Part shown: positions 1-9,157 of the stretch, in pieces
How positions within the stretch are numbered: position 1 is the first letter of the stretch
How the letters are laid out: the number at the start of each line of letters is the position of its first letter
Source: Cryptosporangium aurantiacum
GTDB lineage: Bacteria > Actinomycetota > Actinomycetes > Mycobacteriales > Cryptosporangiaceae
Direction of reading: 5' to 3'
Length of the DNA: 64,000 nucleotides
Assembly: GCF_900143005.1 (NCBI RefSeq)
Contig: NZ_FRCS01000001.1
Span: 1,116,001-1,180,000 of the forward strand
The notes under the pieces: generated by a model
What the model was told of the DNA's origin: nothing
Database searches by the model: none
Seen by the model: only the letters and a program-made list of their open reading frames with translations
Position numbers and translations under genes: made by a program

Positions 1-1
1 C

Positions 2-1765
2 GGATGGCTCGGGCGCCTGGAGACCGAGCCGGACGAACTCGGTGACGTGATCGGCCGGAACGGCGGGCCCGAGTCGGGGGCGACGCCGATCGAGAAGGAC
101 GACCGGCTCGTCGTCGACTTGCTGGGGCGCTCGCCGACCGACGGCCAGTGGGCGGCGCTCGCCGAGGAGGCCTACCAGAAGAGCGCGTTCGTGGTGGTCG
201 TCGCGCCGCCGACGCCGACGTCCGGGGATGCCTATCCGCGTGAGTTCTGCCGTCCGCACGGGCGGCCGGACCCGGCCGCGGTCCTCCGGCGCAACCTGGC
301 GTACCAGCTGACGAAGCACCGCAGCGCGTGCGACCGCGAGGACTGCACCGACGAGCGGCTCGGCGCGATCGTTGACGCCCGGTGCGCGGTTCCGGAGGTC
401 GATCGTTACCTCCGGATCGCCCGCTCGCTGGACGAGGTGGCCGGGCTGGCCGCGGTGCTGGCCGATCACGTGCACACCGCGGACGCCGAGGTACCGGGGC
501 TGCTCGGCAGCTGGAAGGACCGCCTGCGCACCCGCGCCGAGGAACTCCTCGCGGCCTCCAGCGGCCCCTCCGAGAAGGAGGAGCGGCTGCTGCTGCGCAG
601 GCAGGTGTTCCGCATCGCGTACGCGGTGTTCCACGGTCACCCATTCAGCGACGTGTTCTCGGCGGGGGACTGGCTGATGGCGGCCGTCACCCAGCAGGCA
701 CCCAACCGGGTGCGGCTGGCCGAAGTGCCCAGGCTCATCGTCGACGGCAAGGTCCGCGAGCTGCTCGGCACCGGCATGTCCGCGGTCGACGAGGCCGCAG
801 TGAACGGCACCGACGGGCCTCGGCGCGCGCAGCTCGTCGACGGCGACCTCGTCGTCTCCATTCTGGACGTCGCGTGGCACGACTACCACACGCTGCGCGG
901 CCCGCTGCTGGACTGGCTCCAGATCCTCGCGCTCCACCCCCAGGTGCGGGTGCGGGTGCGTGCGGCGCAGACCGCCGGCCTGCTCGCGCGGTTCGACTTC
1001 GACGAGGTGTACGGCCAGCTCCTCAGGGGTTGGGCCGAGGGGCCGGCATTCACCCGGGCCGCCGCCGCGGACGCGCTGGACATCGCCCACCGCAGCGGGT
1101 TCCTGGCTGCGCGCGTCCGTCGGCAGGTCAGAGACTGGGCGCTGAGCCCGAAGGCTCAGCTGCAGGACAGCGCGGCCCGCGCGTACGGCAGCGTCACCGG
1201 CGTCGCCGACCCGGCCGAGGCCATCCGCGCGCTGGCGGACCTCGGGACCCGTCGGGCGCTGGCGGACTGGAGCTCGATCGCGCTGGCGATGGTGCAGCTG
1301 TCGGACGCGGGCGCGCCGACGCAGGTGCTGGACGCGCTGACCGAGTGGATCCGGTCGGGCGAACCGACGCTCCGCGACCACGCGGTCCGGGCGATGCTCC
1401 AGCTCACCCGGTTGGCGGCGGGGGAGAACAGCCGATCGCCGCTGGTGCGCGGGCTCTCGGACCGCCGCGACACGGTGATCCGGCTCTGGCGTCGGGCGCT
1501 GGCCGACGAACGGACGTCGCGGCGCGCGTGGGACCAGTTCCGGCAGTGGCTCCGGTCGGCCGAACGGCGGCCGGAGGACGCCGCCGGGATCGAAGCGCTG
1601 GCCGTCGACATCCTCGACCACCCGTTGGACGCGCGGGCGCGCTTCTGGCTGACGCTGTGGGCCGAGCGGCACCCGGAAGCGTCGATCTACGACCGCATCA
1701 GATCAGCGCTCCGGCGGCCAGGAGCCGGCGGCGCCTCGTTCGGAGAGGACCTGCTCGATGGCTAG
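2..1765 (+). CDS. Large HEAT-repeat-like protein, 5' end cut by window edge
   Basis: The reading frame is open from base 2, so the annotated GTG at 47 is probably internal and the true start lies outside the window; about 587 residues are visible. The visible part has a mixed alpha/beta start with a hydrophobic strand (VVVVAPP, near residue 65), then a mostly helical body in which Leu/Ala-rich helix pairs recur every 35-45 residues, as in HEAT/armadillo repeats. No catalytic motif is visible. The helical tail following a strand-rich region would fit the C-terminal half of a STAND-type NTPase, but the P-loop would be upstream and unseen, so this is inference. Its stop overlaps the next start by 8 nt, making it the first visible gene of a four-gene cassette. 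I do not recognise the family. Confidence 0.7.
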   Translation, partial: GWLGRLETEPDELGDVIGRNGGPESGATPIEKDDRLVVDLLGRSPTDGQWAALAEEAYQKSAFVVVVAPPTPTSGDAYPREFCRPHGRPDPAAVLRRNLAYQLTKHRSACDREDCTDERLGAIVDARCAVPEVDRYLRIARSLDEVAGLAAVLADHVHTADAEVPGLLGSWKDRLRTRAEELLAASSGPSEKEERLLLRRQVFRIAYAVFHGHPFSDVFSAGDWLMAAVTQQAPNRVRLAEVPRLIVDGKVRELLGTGMSAVDEAAVNGTDGPRRAQLVDGDLVVSILDVAWHDYHTLRGPLLDWLQILALHPQVRVRVRAAQTAGLLARFDFDEVYGQLLRGWAEGPAFTRAAAADALDIAHRSGFLAARVRRQVRDWALSPKAQLQDSAARAYGSVTGVADPAEAIRALADLGTRRALADWSSIALAMVQLSDAGAPTQVLDALTEWIRSGEPTLRDHAVRAMLQLTRLAAGENSRSPLVRGLSDRRDTVIRLWRRALADERTSRRAWDQFRQWLRSAERRPEDAAGIEALAVDILDHPLDARARFWLTLWAERHPEASIYDRIRSALRRPGAGGASFGEDLLDG

Positions 1766-2648
1766 TCGGAGCGGATTTCTGCAGTGGTGGCGCCAGTGGT
1801 TCCCGAAGCGGGAGGCGGCGCAGACCACGCCGGATACGGTCTGCGATTCGCCGATGACGACGTTGCCGATGCTGGTCCCGGCGCGCGGCGAGGTGTTCGA
1901 CTTCCACCTCTACGTCCGTCTGCACTGGTCGAGCCCGACGCACTCGCTCCACCAGCTGGAGAACCTGAGCCACGCGCGCAGCCACACGGCCCTGGCCACG
2001 ATCCGGATGGCGGCGTGGGAGATCGCGCGCATGTACGAGCCCGGCGACACCGGACCGGCCGAGCACGCGGTCAACAACAGGTTCGCGCAGGGGCTCTGCT
2101 ACGACGACGCGTACGGTCGCACGATCCGCTGCGATCCCACCGTGCGGGTGCTGATGGATCCCCGCCTGCGCGAACACCTCGTGCAGTACCGGCTGGAGCA
2201 GGCCCAACAGCGTGAGGAACACCGCCTCGGGCTGGATCGGGCGCGCATGGTCGAAGAGCGCACGCAGTCCTGGCTGAACGCGCTGCGGACGTTCGAGGGT
2301 GCTCCGGAATCGGTCGACGGCCGGATGTCGGCGCCGAACCGGGACGGCAGCCGGACCCCGGAGGTGGACGAGGCCGAGGTTCGGCAGCGCCAGTTCCTGC
2401 TGCCGTTCGCTGCCAGCCTCAGCGATCAGCAGTTCGCCGAGGTCACGACCGACCTCTCCGAGACCCGGCGCGAGCGCGCCATCGAACTCGTCCAGGTACT
2501 GCGGGCCGCCCGGGGTGACCACCAGCAGGTCGGCCTGTTCGAGTTCGCCCGAGCCTACGACAAGGCCTACGAGATGTTCTGTCAGCAGATGGGGCTGCGT
2601 CCCTACTCGTTCATGCTCGCCGACTTCAACCAGGGAACGGACGAATGA
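1758..2648 (+). CDS. Uncharacterised soluble protein with central coiled coil
   Basis: A 296-residue protein with no signal peptide or membrane segment. The N-terminus is Trp/Arg-rich (FLQWWRQWFPKR). Residues about 130-190 are rich in Glu, Gln, Arg and Leu with a heptad-like pattern, suggesting a coiled coil. The C-terminal third is helical. No known motif is seen. The ATG overlaps the stop of the upstream HEAT-like gene by 8 nt and its own stop overlaps the lipoprotein start as ATGA, so the three genes are very likely translationally coupled and act together. Function unknown. Confidence 0.7.
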   Translation: MASRSGFLQWWRQWFPKREAAQTTPDTVCDSPMTTLPMLVPARGEVFDFHLYVRLHWSSPTHSLHQLENLSHARSHTALATIRMAAWEIARMYEPGDTGPAEHAVNNRFAQGLCYDDAYGRTIRCDPTVRVLMDPRLREHLVQYRLEQAQQREEHRLGLDRARMVEERTQSWLNALRTFEGAPESVDGRMSAPNRDGSRTPEVDEAEVRQRQFLLPFAASLSDQQFAEVTTDLSETRRERAIELVQVLRAARGDHQQVGLFEFARAYDKAYEMFCQQMGLRPYSFMLADFNQGTDE

Positions 2649-3877
2649 GGCGGTGGCGGGCCGCCGGTCTCGGCGTGGCGCTCGTGCTCGGCGTCGCCGG
2701 GTGCGGTCTCGGCGACCTGCAGAAGCGGCCGGACTCCGATCGGTGCGGCTGGATGCAGCAGGAATCCGAGGCACCCGGCGCGACCGTGATCCTGGTGGAC
2801 GTGTCGAACTCGACCCGGGGCGCGATCACGCGGGCGGGGTCGACCGGCGGTTCGGCTCCGCACTACGGAGCGGCGCTGGAGAAGGCGATCGAGGACGCCG
2901 TCGGCCGCCGCGACACGGTGTCGGTCGCGAGCTTCAGCGGGACGGCGGCGAACCTCGGTTGGGTCGTGACGGACCGGTCGACCGACTGGAAGAAGGACGT
3001 CAACAACGACCCGAATCAGCAGAGCCGCCGCGCCGAGGGTGTCCGGTGCCTGCTCGCGGACGCCGACCCGGTGCTCGGCGCGCGGCCGCTGGGCGCAGGC
3101 TCCGACATCCTGCAGGCGGTCGGCATCGGAGCCGGCCGCCTCCGCGAGGGCGGGGGCGACAAGCATCTGGTGGTGCTCAGCGACGGGCTGCCGACCACCG
3201 GCTGCGCGGATCTGACGAAGCTCGATCAGTGGACCGATGCCCAGGTCACCGGCATCGTCGACCGGTGCGTGCGGAAGAAGACGCTCCGGCCGGGCGATCT
3301 GGCCGGAGTGGACGTTTCGCTGATCGGTGTCGGGCACTCCGGGACCGGTTACCCGATCGCCGACAGCCAGCGCCGGGACTGGCTGAAGCGGCTCTGGACG
3401 GCGCTCTGCGAGCGGGCGGGCACCGCACGCCGGTGCGGTGTGGACACCCAGCCGATCGCCGCCGAGGACGACGACCCGCCGCCGTCGCCGGATGCCGCGG
3501 TCGACGACGTGGTGGTCCCGCTCGCCGGCAAGGTCACGGTCCGTCCGCTGCTCGGCGCGGCGCTGTTCGACGGCGACTCCGCGGTGCTCAGGTCGGCAGG
3601 CGAGCGGGCCCTGCGGGAGCTGGCCGAGTCGATCCGGACGGCGGACTGGGTGGAGGTCATCGGGTACGCCGCCCCGTACGGCAGCGCGCCGGACCTGCTC
3701 CGATTATCCCGGGCCCGCGCGGAGCGGGTCGGATCGTTCCTGGCCGAGCTCGGGGTGCCGGTCGTCGCGGTCCGGGGCGCCGGGGCGACCCGCTCCTGCC
3801 CGGATCCCGTGTTGGAAAGCCAGGTCGGCGCGGACGAGTGCTTCCGGCGGGTCGACGTCGTCGTGGGGAATTCCTGA
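2645..3877 (+). CDS. Lipoprotein with VWA domain and OmpA-like C-terminal domain
   Basis: A 410-residue protein. The N-terminus has a signal peptide with a lipobox ending GVAGC (Cys20), so the mature protein should be anchored to the outer face of the membrane. Residues about 47-235 form a von Willebrand A-type domain: the MIDAS motif DVSNS is at 52-56 and the second metal-site Asp is in VVLSDG (Asp180). Residues about 295-385 resemble an OmpA/MotB-like domain (FDGDSAVLRSAGERAL, then the LSRARAERV helix), a fold that usually binds peptidoglycan. The combination suggests a metal-dependent adhesion module tethered between membrane and cell wall. It lies in a cassette with a helical-repeat protein and a four-helix membrane protein, suggesting an envelope-spanning assembly; the role is unknown. 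Confidence 0.75.
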   Translation: MRRWRAAGLGVALVLGVAGCGLGDLQKRPDSDRCGWMQQESEAPGATVILVDVSNSTRGAITRAGSTGGSAPHYGAALEKAIEDAVGRRDTVSVASFSGTAANLGWVVTDRSTDWKKDVNNDPNQQSRRAEGVRCLLADADPVLGARPLGAGSDILQAVGIGAGRLREGGGDKHLVVLSDGLPTTGCADLTKLDQWTDAQVTGIVDRCVRKKTLRPGDLAGVDVSLIGVGHSGTGYPIADSQRRDWLKRLWTALCERAGTARRCGVDTQPIAAEDDDPPPSPDAAVDDVVVPLAGKVTVRPLLGAALFDGDSAVLRSAGERALRELAESIRTADWVEVIGYAAPYGSAPDLLRLSRARAERVGSFLAELGVPVVAVRGAGATRSCPDPVLESQVGADECFRRVDVVVGNS

Positions 3878-3888
3878 GAGGTAGATCG

Positions 3889-5223
3889 ATGAATGACCTG
3901 GCAGCAGCGAACGGCCGGGGCGGACCGGGCGCCGGACTGTCGTGGGCCGCGCCGATGCCGTGCGGCAACACACCGCCGGGCCCGGCCGTCCTGCCGCCGG
4001 AACCGACGACCGAGCAGATCGACGACGTCGAGGCCGCCGCGCTGCTGCGCGCGTTCGCGGAGGCCAACGCGTCGCTGGGGCGCGCGCACCAGACGCTGCA
4101 GGACCGGTCGAAGCGCATGCTCGAGACGTGGCACGCCGCGCGGCACACGATCGAGGGGGTCACCCGGTTCACCAACGCGGACGCGGTCGGGCAAGCGCGG
4201 TCCGAGGCGGAGCGGGTGGCGCAGCGGCACGCCGACGACGGCCCGGAGAACCGGCTCCGGCGGCGGGTGCGTCCGACCTGGTTGGTCTGGCCGGCGCTGG
4301 CCGCGAGCGCGGTCTTCGACGCGGCGTTCGTCGGCGTCGTCGTCCAGCAGATGCTCGACTTCGAGACCGGAAGCATCGCGTACTACCTGGCCTACCTCCC
4401 CGGTGCCGGGATGGCGATCGCGCTGTACGTGGCCGGCACGATGCTGGCCGAGAACCTGTTCCGGCACCGCGACCGGTCGAGCAGGCGGCCCACCCGCGAC
4501 CCGCTCACCCCGTGGACGCTCGCCAAGCGGGTGCTGTGGCAGTGGCGTCCGGAGCCCGAGGAGCGGAAGCCGAGCGATCTGCCGTGGCCGCGGCTGACCG
4601 TGCCGGTCGTGTTCGCCGCGCTCGTGCTCGGGTTGCTCGGCGTGTTCGGCTACATCCGTGCGGCGTTGGCCGTGCGGGACTTCCCCGAGCTGGCGCGCGT
4701 GCTCCCGGTGTTCGTCATCCTGCTGCTGTTGCTGAGCCTGTCGACGGTCGCGTTGAAGGTGCTCGTGCACAACCCCTACGCCGACCGTGCCGCGGAGGTC
4801 GGGAAGGCGGTGCGCGACGTCGAGAAGCGGGCCGCCGACCTGCAGCGGACGGCGCACGACGCGGTCGCGGCGCACACCGACGAGTGGAACACCTACCGCG
4901 CGCTCGTCGCGGGGTCGGAGGCCGAGGCCCACCGTGTCCTCCAGGAAGGGTGCGCCCGGATCCTCGACGAGCGCGGGCGGCGCGCGCGGCGCGGGACGCT
5001 CCGGTTGCCGCTCGACGGACCGCGCTGGCCGGCCGAGCTCTGGCGCGGCGAACCGGGCGGCGGCCCACGGATCGACTGGGCGCTGCTGGGTTACGCCAGG
5101 GACCTGGTCGGCAGGAACGACCCCGAGCTGCTCGAGCGGGACCTCGCGGCGGTCGTCGCCGCGCAGAACGCCCAGTTCCGCCGGGCGGAGCCCGCCGAGG
5201 GGTTCAGCCCCGGTCCGCGGTGA
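3889..5223 (+). CDS. Four-helix membrane protein with N-terminal coiled coil
   Basis: The start is the ATG at 3889 with GAGAGG just upstream, 11 nt after the lipoprotein stop; the frame stays open far upstream but that part has no protein-like composition. The 444-residue product has a soluble N-terminal coiled-coil region (residues about 40-120), two hydrophobic segments near 130-185, a basic loop, two more near 240-295, and a cytoplasmic helical tail of about 150 residues. It is the last gene of the cassette and probably its membrane component. Four helices next to an OmpA-domain protein recall MotA/MotB-type pairs, but I see no MotA sequence motif. Its 3' end overlaps the convergent receptor gene by 20 bp. 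Family not recognised. Confidence 0.7.
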   Translation: MNDLAAANGRGGPGAGLSWAAPMPCGNTPPGPAVLPPEPTTEQIDDVEAAALLRAFAEANASLGRAHQTLQDRSKRMLETWHAARHTIEGVTRFTNADAVGQARSEAERVAQRHADDGPENRLRRRVRPTWLVWPALAASAVFDAAFVGVVVQQMLDFETGSIAYYLAYLPGAGMAIALYVAGTMLAENLFRHRDRSSRRPTRDPLTPWTLAKRVLWQWRPEPEERKPSDLPWPRLTVPVVFAALVLGLLGVFGYIRAALAVRDFPELARVLPVFVILLLLLSLSTVALKVLVHNPYADRAAEVGKAVRDVEKRAADLQRTAHDAVAAHTDEWNTYRALVAGSEAEAHRVLQEGCARILDERGRRARRGTLRLPLDGPRWPAELWRGEPGGGPRIDWALLGYARDLVGRNDPELLERDLAAVVAAQNAQFRRAEPAEGFSPGPR

Positions 5224-6490
5224 CCAGACGGTCGAGGCCGGCCAGGATCTCCTGGGACGCCTGCGCCGCGGTATCCAGCTGGCGGGTGACCTCGGCCAGC
5301 ACCCTCGCCTGCTCGTCGACCGCGTCCGCGATGTCGTCCTGCAGCGCCTTGACCGACTCGACGACCTCGGCGGTGGACGTGAAGCTCTGCGCGACCGCCT
5401 CGGTCTCGCCGACGATCGCGGCGATCACCCGGCTCACCTCGCCCGCCGAAGACGCCGTCTCGTTGGCGAGCTGCTTGACCTCGCTCGCGACGACCGCGAA
5501 GCCCTTGCCGAGGTCGCCCGCGCGGGCCGCCTCGATCGTGGCGTTCAGCGACAGCAGGTTCGTCTGGCCGGCGAGCTGCGCGATCAGCGCGTTGACCTCG
5601 GCGATCTCGCCCACTGACCGCTCCAGGTTCTGCACGCGTTCGGTGGCGCTGGCCGCGGTCGCCTGACCGGCCGCGGCGGTCTCGGACGCGTGCGCGGAGC
5701 GCCGGGCGACGTCCTGCACGGCGCTGGACAACCGCCCCAGTTCGGAACCGACGACGTCGAGCGCGTCGAGCGCCACCCGGGCACCGGCGCCGATGTCGGC
5801 GGCGTCCCCGGCGAGCCGCTCGGAGTGCGCGACCGCCTCCTGGCCCCGCTGCCGTTCGGCCTCCGCCTGGCGTACGGCGGTCTCCTGGGCGGCCAGGTCG
5901 CGGTCGCGACGCTCCTGGTCGGCGATCGCGGCCATCGTCTCGACCTCGTGCTCGGCCTGCTCGGCGAAGTGCCAGAAGACGATGATGCCGACGATCTCCA
6001 GCGTGGCGAGCCCCGCGTGGACGCCGACCATCACGATCGCCTCGGCGGTGTGGGTGTGGTCGCCGAAGACCCGTTCCGGAGCCAGCAGGCCGAGGACGCC
6101 GTGGTGGATCAGCACCACCAGCACGGCCCAGAGCAGCGGCGTCCACTGCTGGTAGAGCGCGACGAAGATGAGGATCGCGTAGAGGTGGATGTGGGCGGCC
6201 ATCTGGCCGCCGGTCAGCTCGATCGCGACGAACGTGCACGCGATGAGCCCGATGCTGGTGAGCGCCGCCCGCGACTTCGGCGCCGGCGCGATCCCGCCCC
6301 CGACCGCGAGCGCCGCGATGGCCGCGGGGAGGACCACGGCCTCCCAGACCGGCATCGGGCCGAGCAGGCCGATCAGCACCAACACCGGGACGTGACACCA
6401 CAGCAGCCGGAGCATGATCCGGTGGCGCGCGGCCCACGACTCGTCGGAAAGGCGTCCACCGCGAGGTAGCCGTTCTAGCGCCGAAGTCAT
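5204..6490 (-). CDS. Methyl-accepting chemotaxis-type receptor
   Basis: A 428-residue receptor. I chose the ATG at 6490; a TTG 24 codons upstream would add a polar leader of little value. Residues about 28-175 hold five or six hydrophobic helices with short loops, so the sensor is membrane-embedded rather than a large extracytoplasmic domain, and no clear HAMP domain follows. The C-terminal half is the classic four-helix signalling bundle with the hairpin tip [20 protein letters not shown] followed by [15 protein letters not shown], which contacts CheA/CheW in known receptors. No che genes are in the window, so partners lie elsewhere. A motile or twitching lifestyle is plausible but not shown. 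Confidence 0.9.
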   Translation of the reverse strand: MTSALERLPRGGRLSDESWAARHRIMLRLLWCHVPVLVLIGLLGPMPVWEAVVLPAAIAALAVGGGIAPAPKSRAALTSIGLIACTFVAIELTGGQMAAHIHLYAILIFVALYQQWTPLLWAVLVVLIHHGVLGLLAPERVFGDHTHTAEAIVMVGVHAGLATLEIVGIIVFWHFAEQAEHEVETMAAIADQERRDRDLAAQETAVRQAEAERQRGQEAVAHSERLAGDAADIGAGARVALDALDVVGSELGRLSSAVQDVARRSAHASETAAAGQATAASATERVQNLERSVGEIAEVNALIAQLAGQTNLLSLNATIEAARAGDLGKGFAVVASEVKQLANETASSAGEVSRVIAAIVGETEAVAQSFTSTAEVVESVKALQDDIADAVDEQARVLAEVTRQLDTAAQASQEILAGLDRLVTADRG

Positions 6491-6609
6491 ATCCGAGTGA
6501 TCGGCATCACGTCGGCGGGGTTGAGCGCGGCACGGCGTGTCAAACTGCGCGTAATAGGGCAAATCGGGTTCGATTGGCTCGTCCGCACATTCGGGTGGGA
6601 GATAACTCG

Positions 6610-7560
6610 ATGGCCGCGCCGCCCCGATCGTCCGACGGGCCTTCCTACACCCGCCCGGGGACGCTCTACGGGCGGTCCGCGACCGTCTACGGCCGCACGG
6701 TCACCGACCGCGATACACCCGGCCACGACGCACCCGGCCACGACGCCCCGGATCACGACGCCCCCGACCGGAACGACGACCCGGCCGAGGACACCGGATT
6801 CCTCGGCTTCACCGCGGCGGCGTCGTCCGGACGTCACTCCGCGTCCGGTGCGGACCTCGATCCGCTGCCGGGAACGCTGACCGACGCCGGGCTCCCGGTG
6901 GTCGCGCTCGGGCTCGCGCTCGTCGCGCTCCTGATCGCCGGCGTCGCGACGATCACCGGCATCATGGCGGTCGGACGCGCGACGTCCGCGCAGGTCGCGG
7001 CCGAGCGGGCGGCGAGCGCGGCCGCCAGCGCGGCGGACGGCGTCCGGATCACGCCGGAGCAGCCGGCCTCACCGCAGGCGGTCGTCCCGGCGCCGGTGCT
7101 CCCGTCGCCGACGCCGTCCGCACCCGCGCCGGACCCGGACCGGCTCGATCCGAAGGCCGACTACACCACTGCGTACTCCGCGCAGCTCGTCCGCGTGCAG
7201 CCGAGCACGTGCGAGGGCACCGGCGTCGACCTGGACGAGCCGCGTGTCCTGCCGCCGACCGGCGCCGACGCCGCCTACCGCAACTGCGACGACGGGTACC
7301 ACCTGGACTTCGACGAGGCGGCCCGGTACGCGGTGGTGTCCGGACCGCGCACGACGGCCGGCGAGTGCGTGGACGCGATCCGGGCCAACCCGGGCGTCGG
7401 CTGGGTGTCGCCGACGCCGGGCACCACGGTCTGCGTCCTCACCTCACGGCTGGCCGCCGAGCCGCAGAACCTCACGACGAAGCTGGCGCTGCTGCACGTG
7501 GAGAACGTGGAGCCGGACGGGACGCTGGTCGCCGCGCTCACCGGCTGGGTGGTGCCCTGA
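6610..7560 (+). CDS. Single-pass membrane protein, unknown function
   Basis: Start ATG at 6610 with GGGAG about 8 nt upstream, preferred over a TTG at 6574. The 316-residue protein has a cytoplasmic N-terminal region with a short tandem repeat of [13 protein letters not shown] type near residues 38-55, one transmembrane helix at about 96-125, an Ala-rich stalk, a Pro-rich linker and an extracytoplasmic domain of about 140 residues with four cysteines that could form disulfides. It is divergent from the chemotaxis-type receptor, with about 120 bp between the starts. I do not recognise the C-terminal domain; an extracytoplasmic binding role is only a guess. Confidence 0.75.
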   Translation: MAAPPRSSDGPSYTRPGTLYGRSATVYGRTVTDRDTPGHDAPGHDAPDHDAPDRNDDPAEDTGFLGFTAAASSGRHSASGADLDPLPGTLTDAGLPVVALGLALVALLIAGVATITGIMAVGRATSAQVAAERAASAAASAADGVRITPEQPASPQAVVPAPVLPSPTPSAPAPDPDRLDPKADYTTAYSAQLVRVQPSTCEGTGVDLDEPRVLPPTGADAAYRNCDDGYHLDFDEAARYAVVSGPRTTAGECVDAIRANPGVGWVSPTPGTTVCVLTSRLAAEPQNLTTKLALLHVENVEPDGTLVAALTGWVVP

Positions 7561-7574
7561 GCCGGGCACGGCCG

Positions 7575-9122
7575 TCAGGACGACACGGGCTCCGGGACGC
7601 TGACCATCCGGCCGAGCATCGCGTTGGCCTTCTCGCACGCCTCCAGCAGTTCCGGTAGCAGGTTGTGGCAGGCCAGTAGATCCCCGGTCTCGGCCGCGAC
7701 GCCGATCCGGGTGCACGCTCTGGCGACCCGTACCGCCCCGACCGTGATGCTCGCCGACCGCAGCGAGTCGGCGGCCGCGACCGTCTGCCGGGTGTTCGAG
7801 CGCCGAATCGCGCCCTGCAACCGCAGCCGCCGGCCGGGCAGCTCGGTCAGGTATGCCCGGAGCAGCCCCATCGCCGCGCTCCGGTCACCGTCCAGCTCCT
7901 CGGTCAGCCGGGTGACGACCGCGACGTCGACCTCCACCTGCGTCGGCAGCGGCGTGGCCGGAGCCGTGATCTCGGTCGGCGGCGCCGGAGCGTCCGCGCC
8001 GGGGGTGACCGTGGCGAGCGCGGCCCGCAACCGTTCCAGGTCGACCGGCTTGGACAGGAAGCCGTCCATGCCCGCGGCCAGACACTCCTCCTGGGTGCCG
8101 GACGACACGTCCGCGGTCACCGCGATGACCCGCACCCGGCGGGGAACCGCGAGCTGCTCCTCGGCCGCGCGGATCCGGCGGGTCGTCTCGATGCCGTCGA
8201 TGTCCGGCAGGTGCCGGTCCATCAGCACGACGTCGTAGTCACCCTGGATCGCGGCGGCGATCCCGGCCGCGCCGGTCGTCACCGTGTCCAACGCGTGTCC
8301 GAGCCGGGCGAACTGCCGCTGGGCCAGGATCCGGTTGACGGTGTTGTCCTCGACCAGCAGCACCCGGAGACCCATCCGGCTGGCCACCGCGCGCACGGCC
8401 GCACCCGGCACCGCGCTGTCGGCAGGCCGCAGCGGTGCCGAGAGCGTGACCGCGGTGCCACCGGCCGAGCCGCGGGTCGCGGTGAGCCTGCCGCCGAGCC
8501 GGTCGGCGAGCAACCGGGCCAGATAGAGCCCGAAGTGACGGCCGTCTTCCGGCGGCGTCGGCCGGGCCGAGTGCAATCCCGCCCAGACGTGCGCGGGGAG
8601 GCCCGGCCCGGCGTCGGTGACCGAGAACCGCACCGGCAGCCCTTCCGGGCCGGAGTGCCCCGCCCGCTCCACCGCGATCGCGAACGGCGGGCGGCCGTGC
8701 GCCACCGCGTTCGTCACGAGCTCGGACAGCGCGTCGACCAGCGCGTCCCGGTCGCCGACCAGCGAGGTCGGGATCCGCGGGTCGATCTGGACCCCCACCG
8801 ACGTGGTCGTGCTGACCACGGCGGTGACCTCACCCAGCAGTTCGGGCAGGTCGAAGGACCGCGCGGCCGGCTCGGCCGCGGTGGACCCGGAGGCCCTGGT
8901 GGCGAGCACCCCGAGCAGCGCGCCGATGCGGTTGCACGCGGACAGCACCTCTTCGGCGCCGCTGATCACCTGCTCGGCCAGCTGGCGCTGGCTCTCGTCG
9001 AGGCCCGCCATGACCAGCAGCTCACCGAAGCCGAGCAGCGAGTGCAGCGGCGTCCGGATACCGAACGTGAGGCTGTTGGACAGTAGTCGGACGATCGATT
9101 CAGCGGACTGGTCGGGGTTCAT
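7575..9122 (-). CDS. Hybrid sensor kinase-like protein lacking both phospho-histidines
   Basis: 515 residues without membrane segments. Order: a degenerate dimerisation/H-box helix (residues 10-70), a HATPase domain (about 120-232; N-box ELVTNAVAHG, G1 DAGPG, G2 GRHFGLYLAR), a receiver (about 252-372; VEDN, phospho-acceptor Asp302, Lys358), and an HPt-like helical domain (about 398-510). The H-box reads TFGIRTPLHSLLG, so Phe20 stands where HisKA kinases have the phospho-His. In the HPt-like domain, AAADSLRSAS puts Asp452 where AAHTLKGSS has His. Both canonical phospho-histidines are therefore missing while the ATP site and the receiver look intact. It lies 35 bp downstream of the AOS-GNAT fusion on the same strand (start ATG with GAGGA), so the two probably form an operon. 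It may bind ATP as a pseudokinase or receive phosphate on the receiver from another kinase; the intact hybrid kinase at 11794 is the obvious candidate. Confidence 0.85.
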   Translation of the reverse strand: MNPDQSAESIVRLLSNSLTFGIRTPLHSLLGFGELLVMAGLDESQRQLAEQVISGAEEVLSACNRIGALLGVLATRASGSTAAEPAARSFDLPELLGEVTAVVSTTTSVGVQIDPRIPTSLVGDRDALVDALSELVTNAVAHGRPPFAIAVERAGHSGPEGLPVRFSVTDAGPGLPAHVWAGLHSARPTPPEDGRHFGLYLARLLADRLGGRLTATRGSAGGTAVTLSAPLRPADSAVPGAAVRAVASRMGLRVLLVEDNTVNRILAQRQFARLGHALDTVTTGAAGIAAAIQGDYDVVLMDRHLPDIDGIETTRRIRAAEEQLAVPRRVRVIAVTADVSSGTQEECLAAGMDGFLSKPVDLERLRAALATVTPGADAPAPPTEITAPATPLPTQVEVDVAVVTRLTEELDGDRSAAMGLLRAYLTELPGRRLRLQGAIRRSNTRQTVAAADSLRSASITVGAVRVARACTRIGVAAETGDLLACHNLLPELLEACEKANAMLGRMVSVPEPVSS

Positions 9123-9157
9123 GGGTCCTCGTCAAGGGGGGTCGGGCCGCTGCGGTA

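Noticed and set aside
3349-4932. 527-codon minus-strand frame opposite the lipoprotein and membrane protein genes
   Set aside because: Composition dominated by Arg/Pro/Ser as expected from a reversed high-GC gene; plus-strand frames have a lipobox, VWA site and membrane helices.
2645-5223. A Zorya/Mot-type motor reading of the OmpA-domain lipoprotein plus four-helix protein
   Set aside because: The lipoprotein has no transmembrane Asp helix of MotB type and the membrane protein shows no MotA/TolQ motif; only the general architecture is similar.
6491-6609. Sigma-28-type promoter between the chemotaxis receptor and the divergent membrane protein
   Set aside because: No TAAA plus GCCGATAA-like pair with suitable spacing on either strand.
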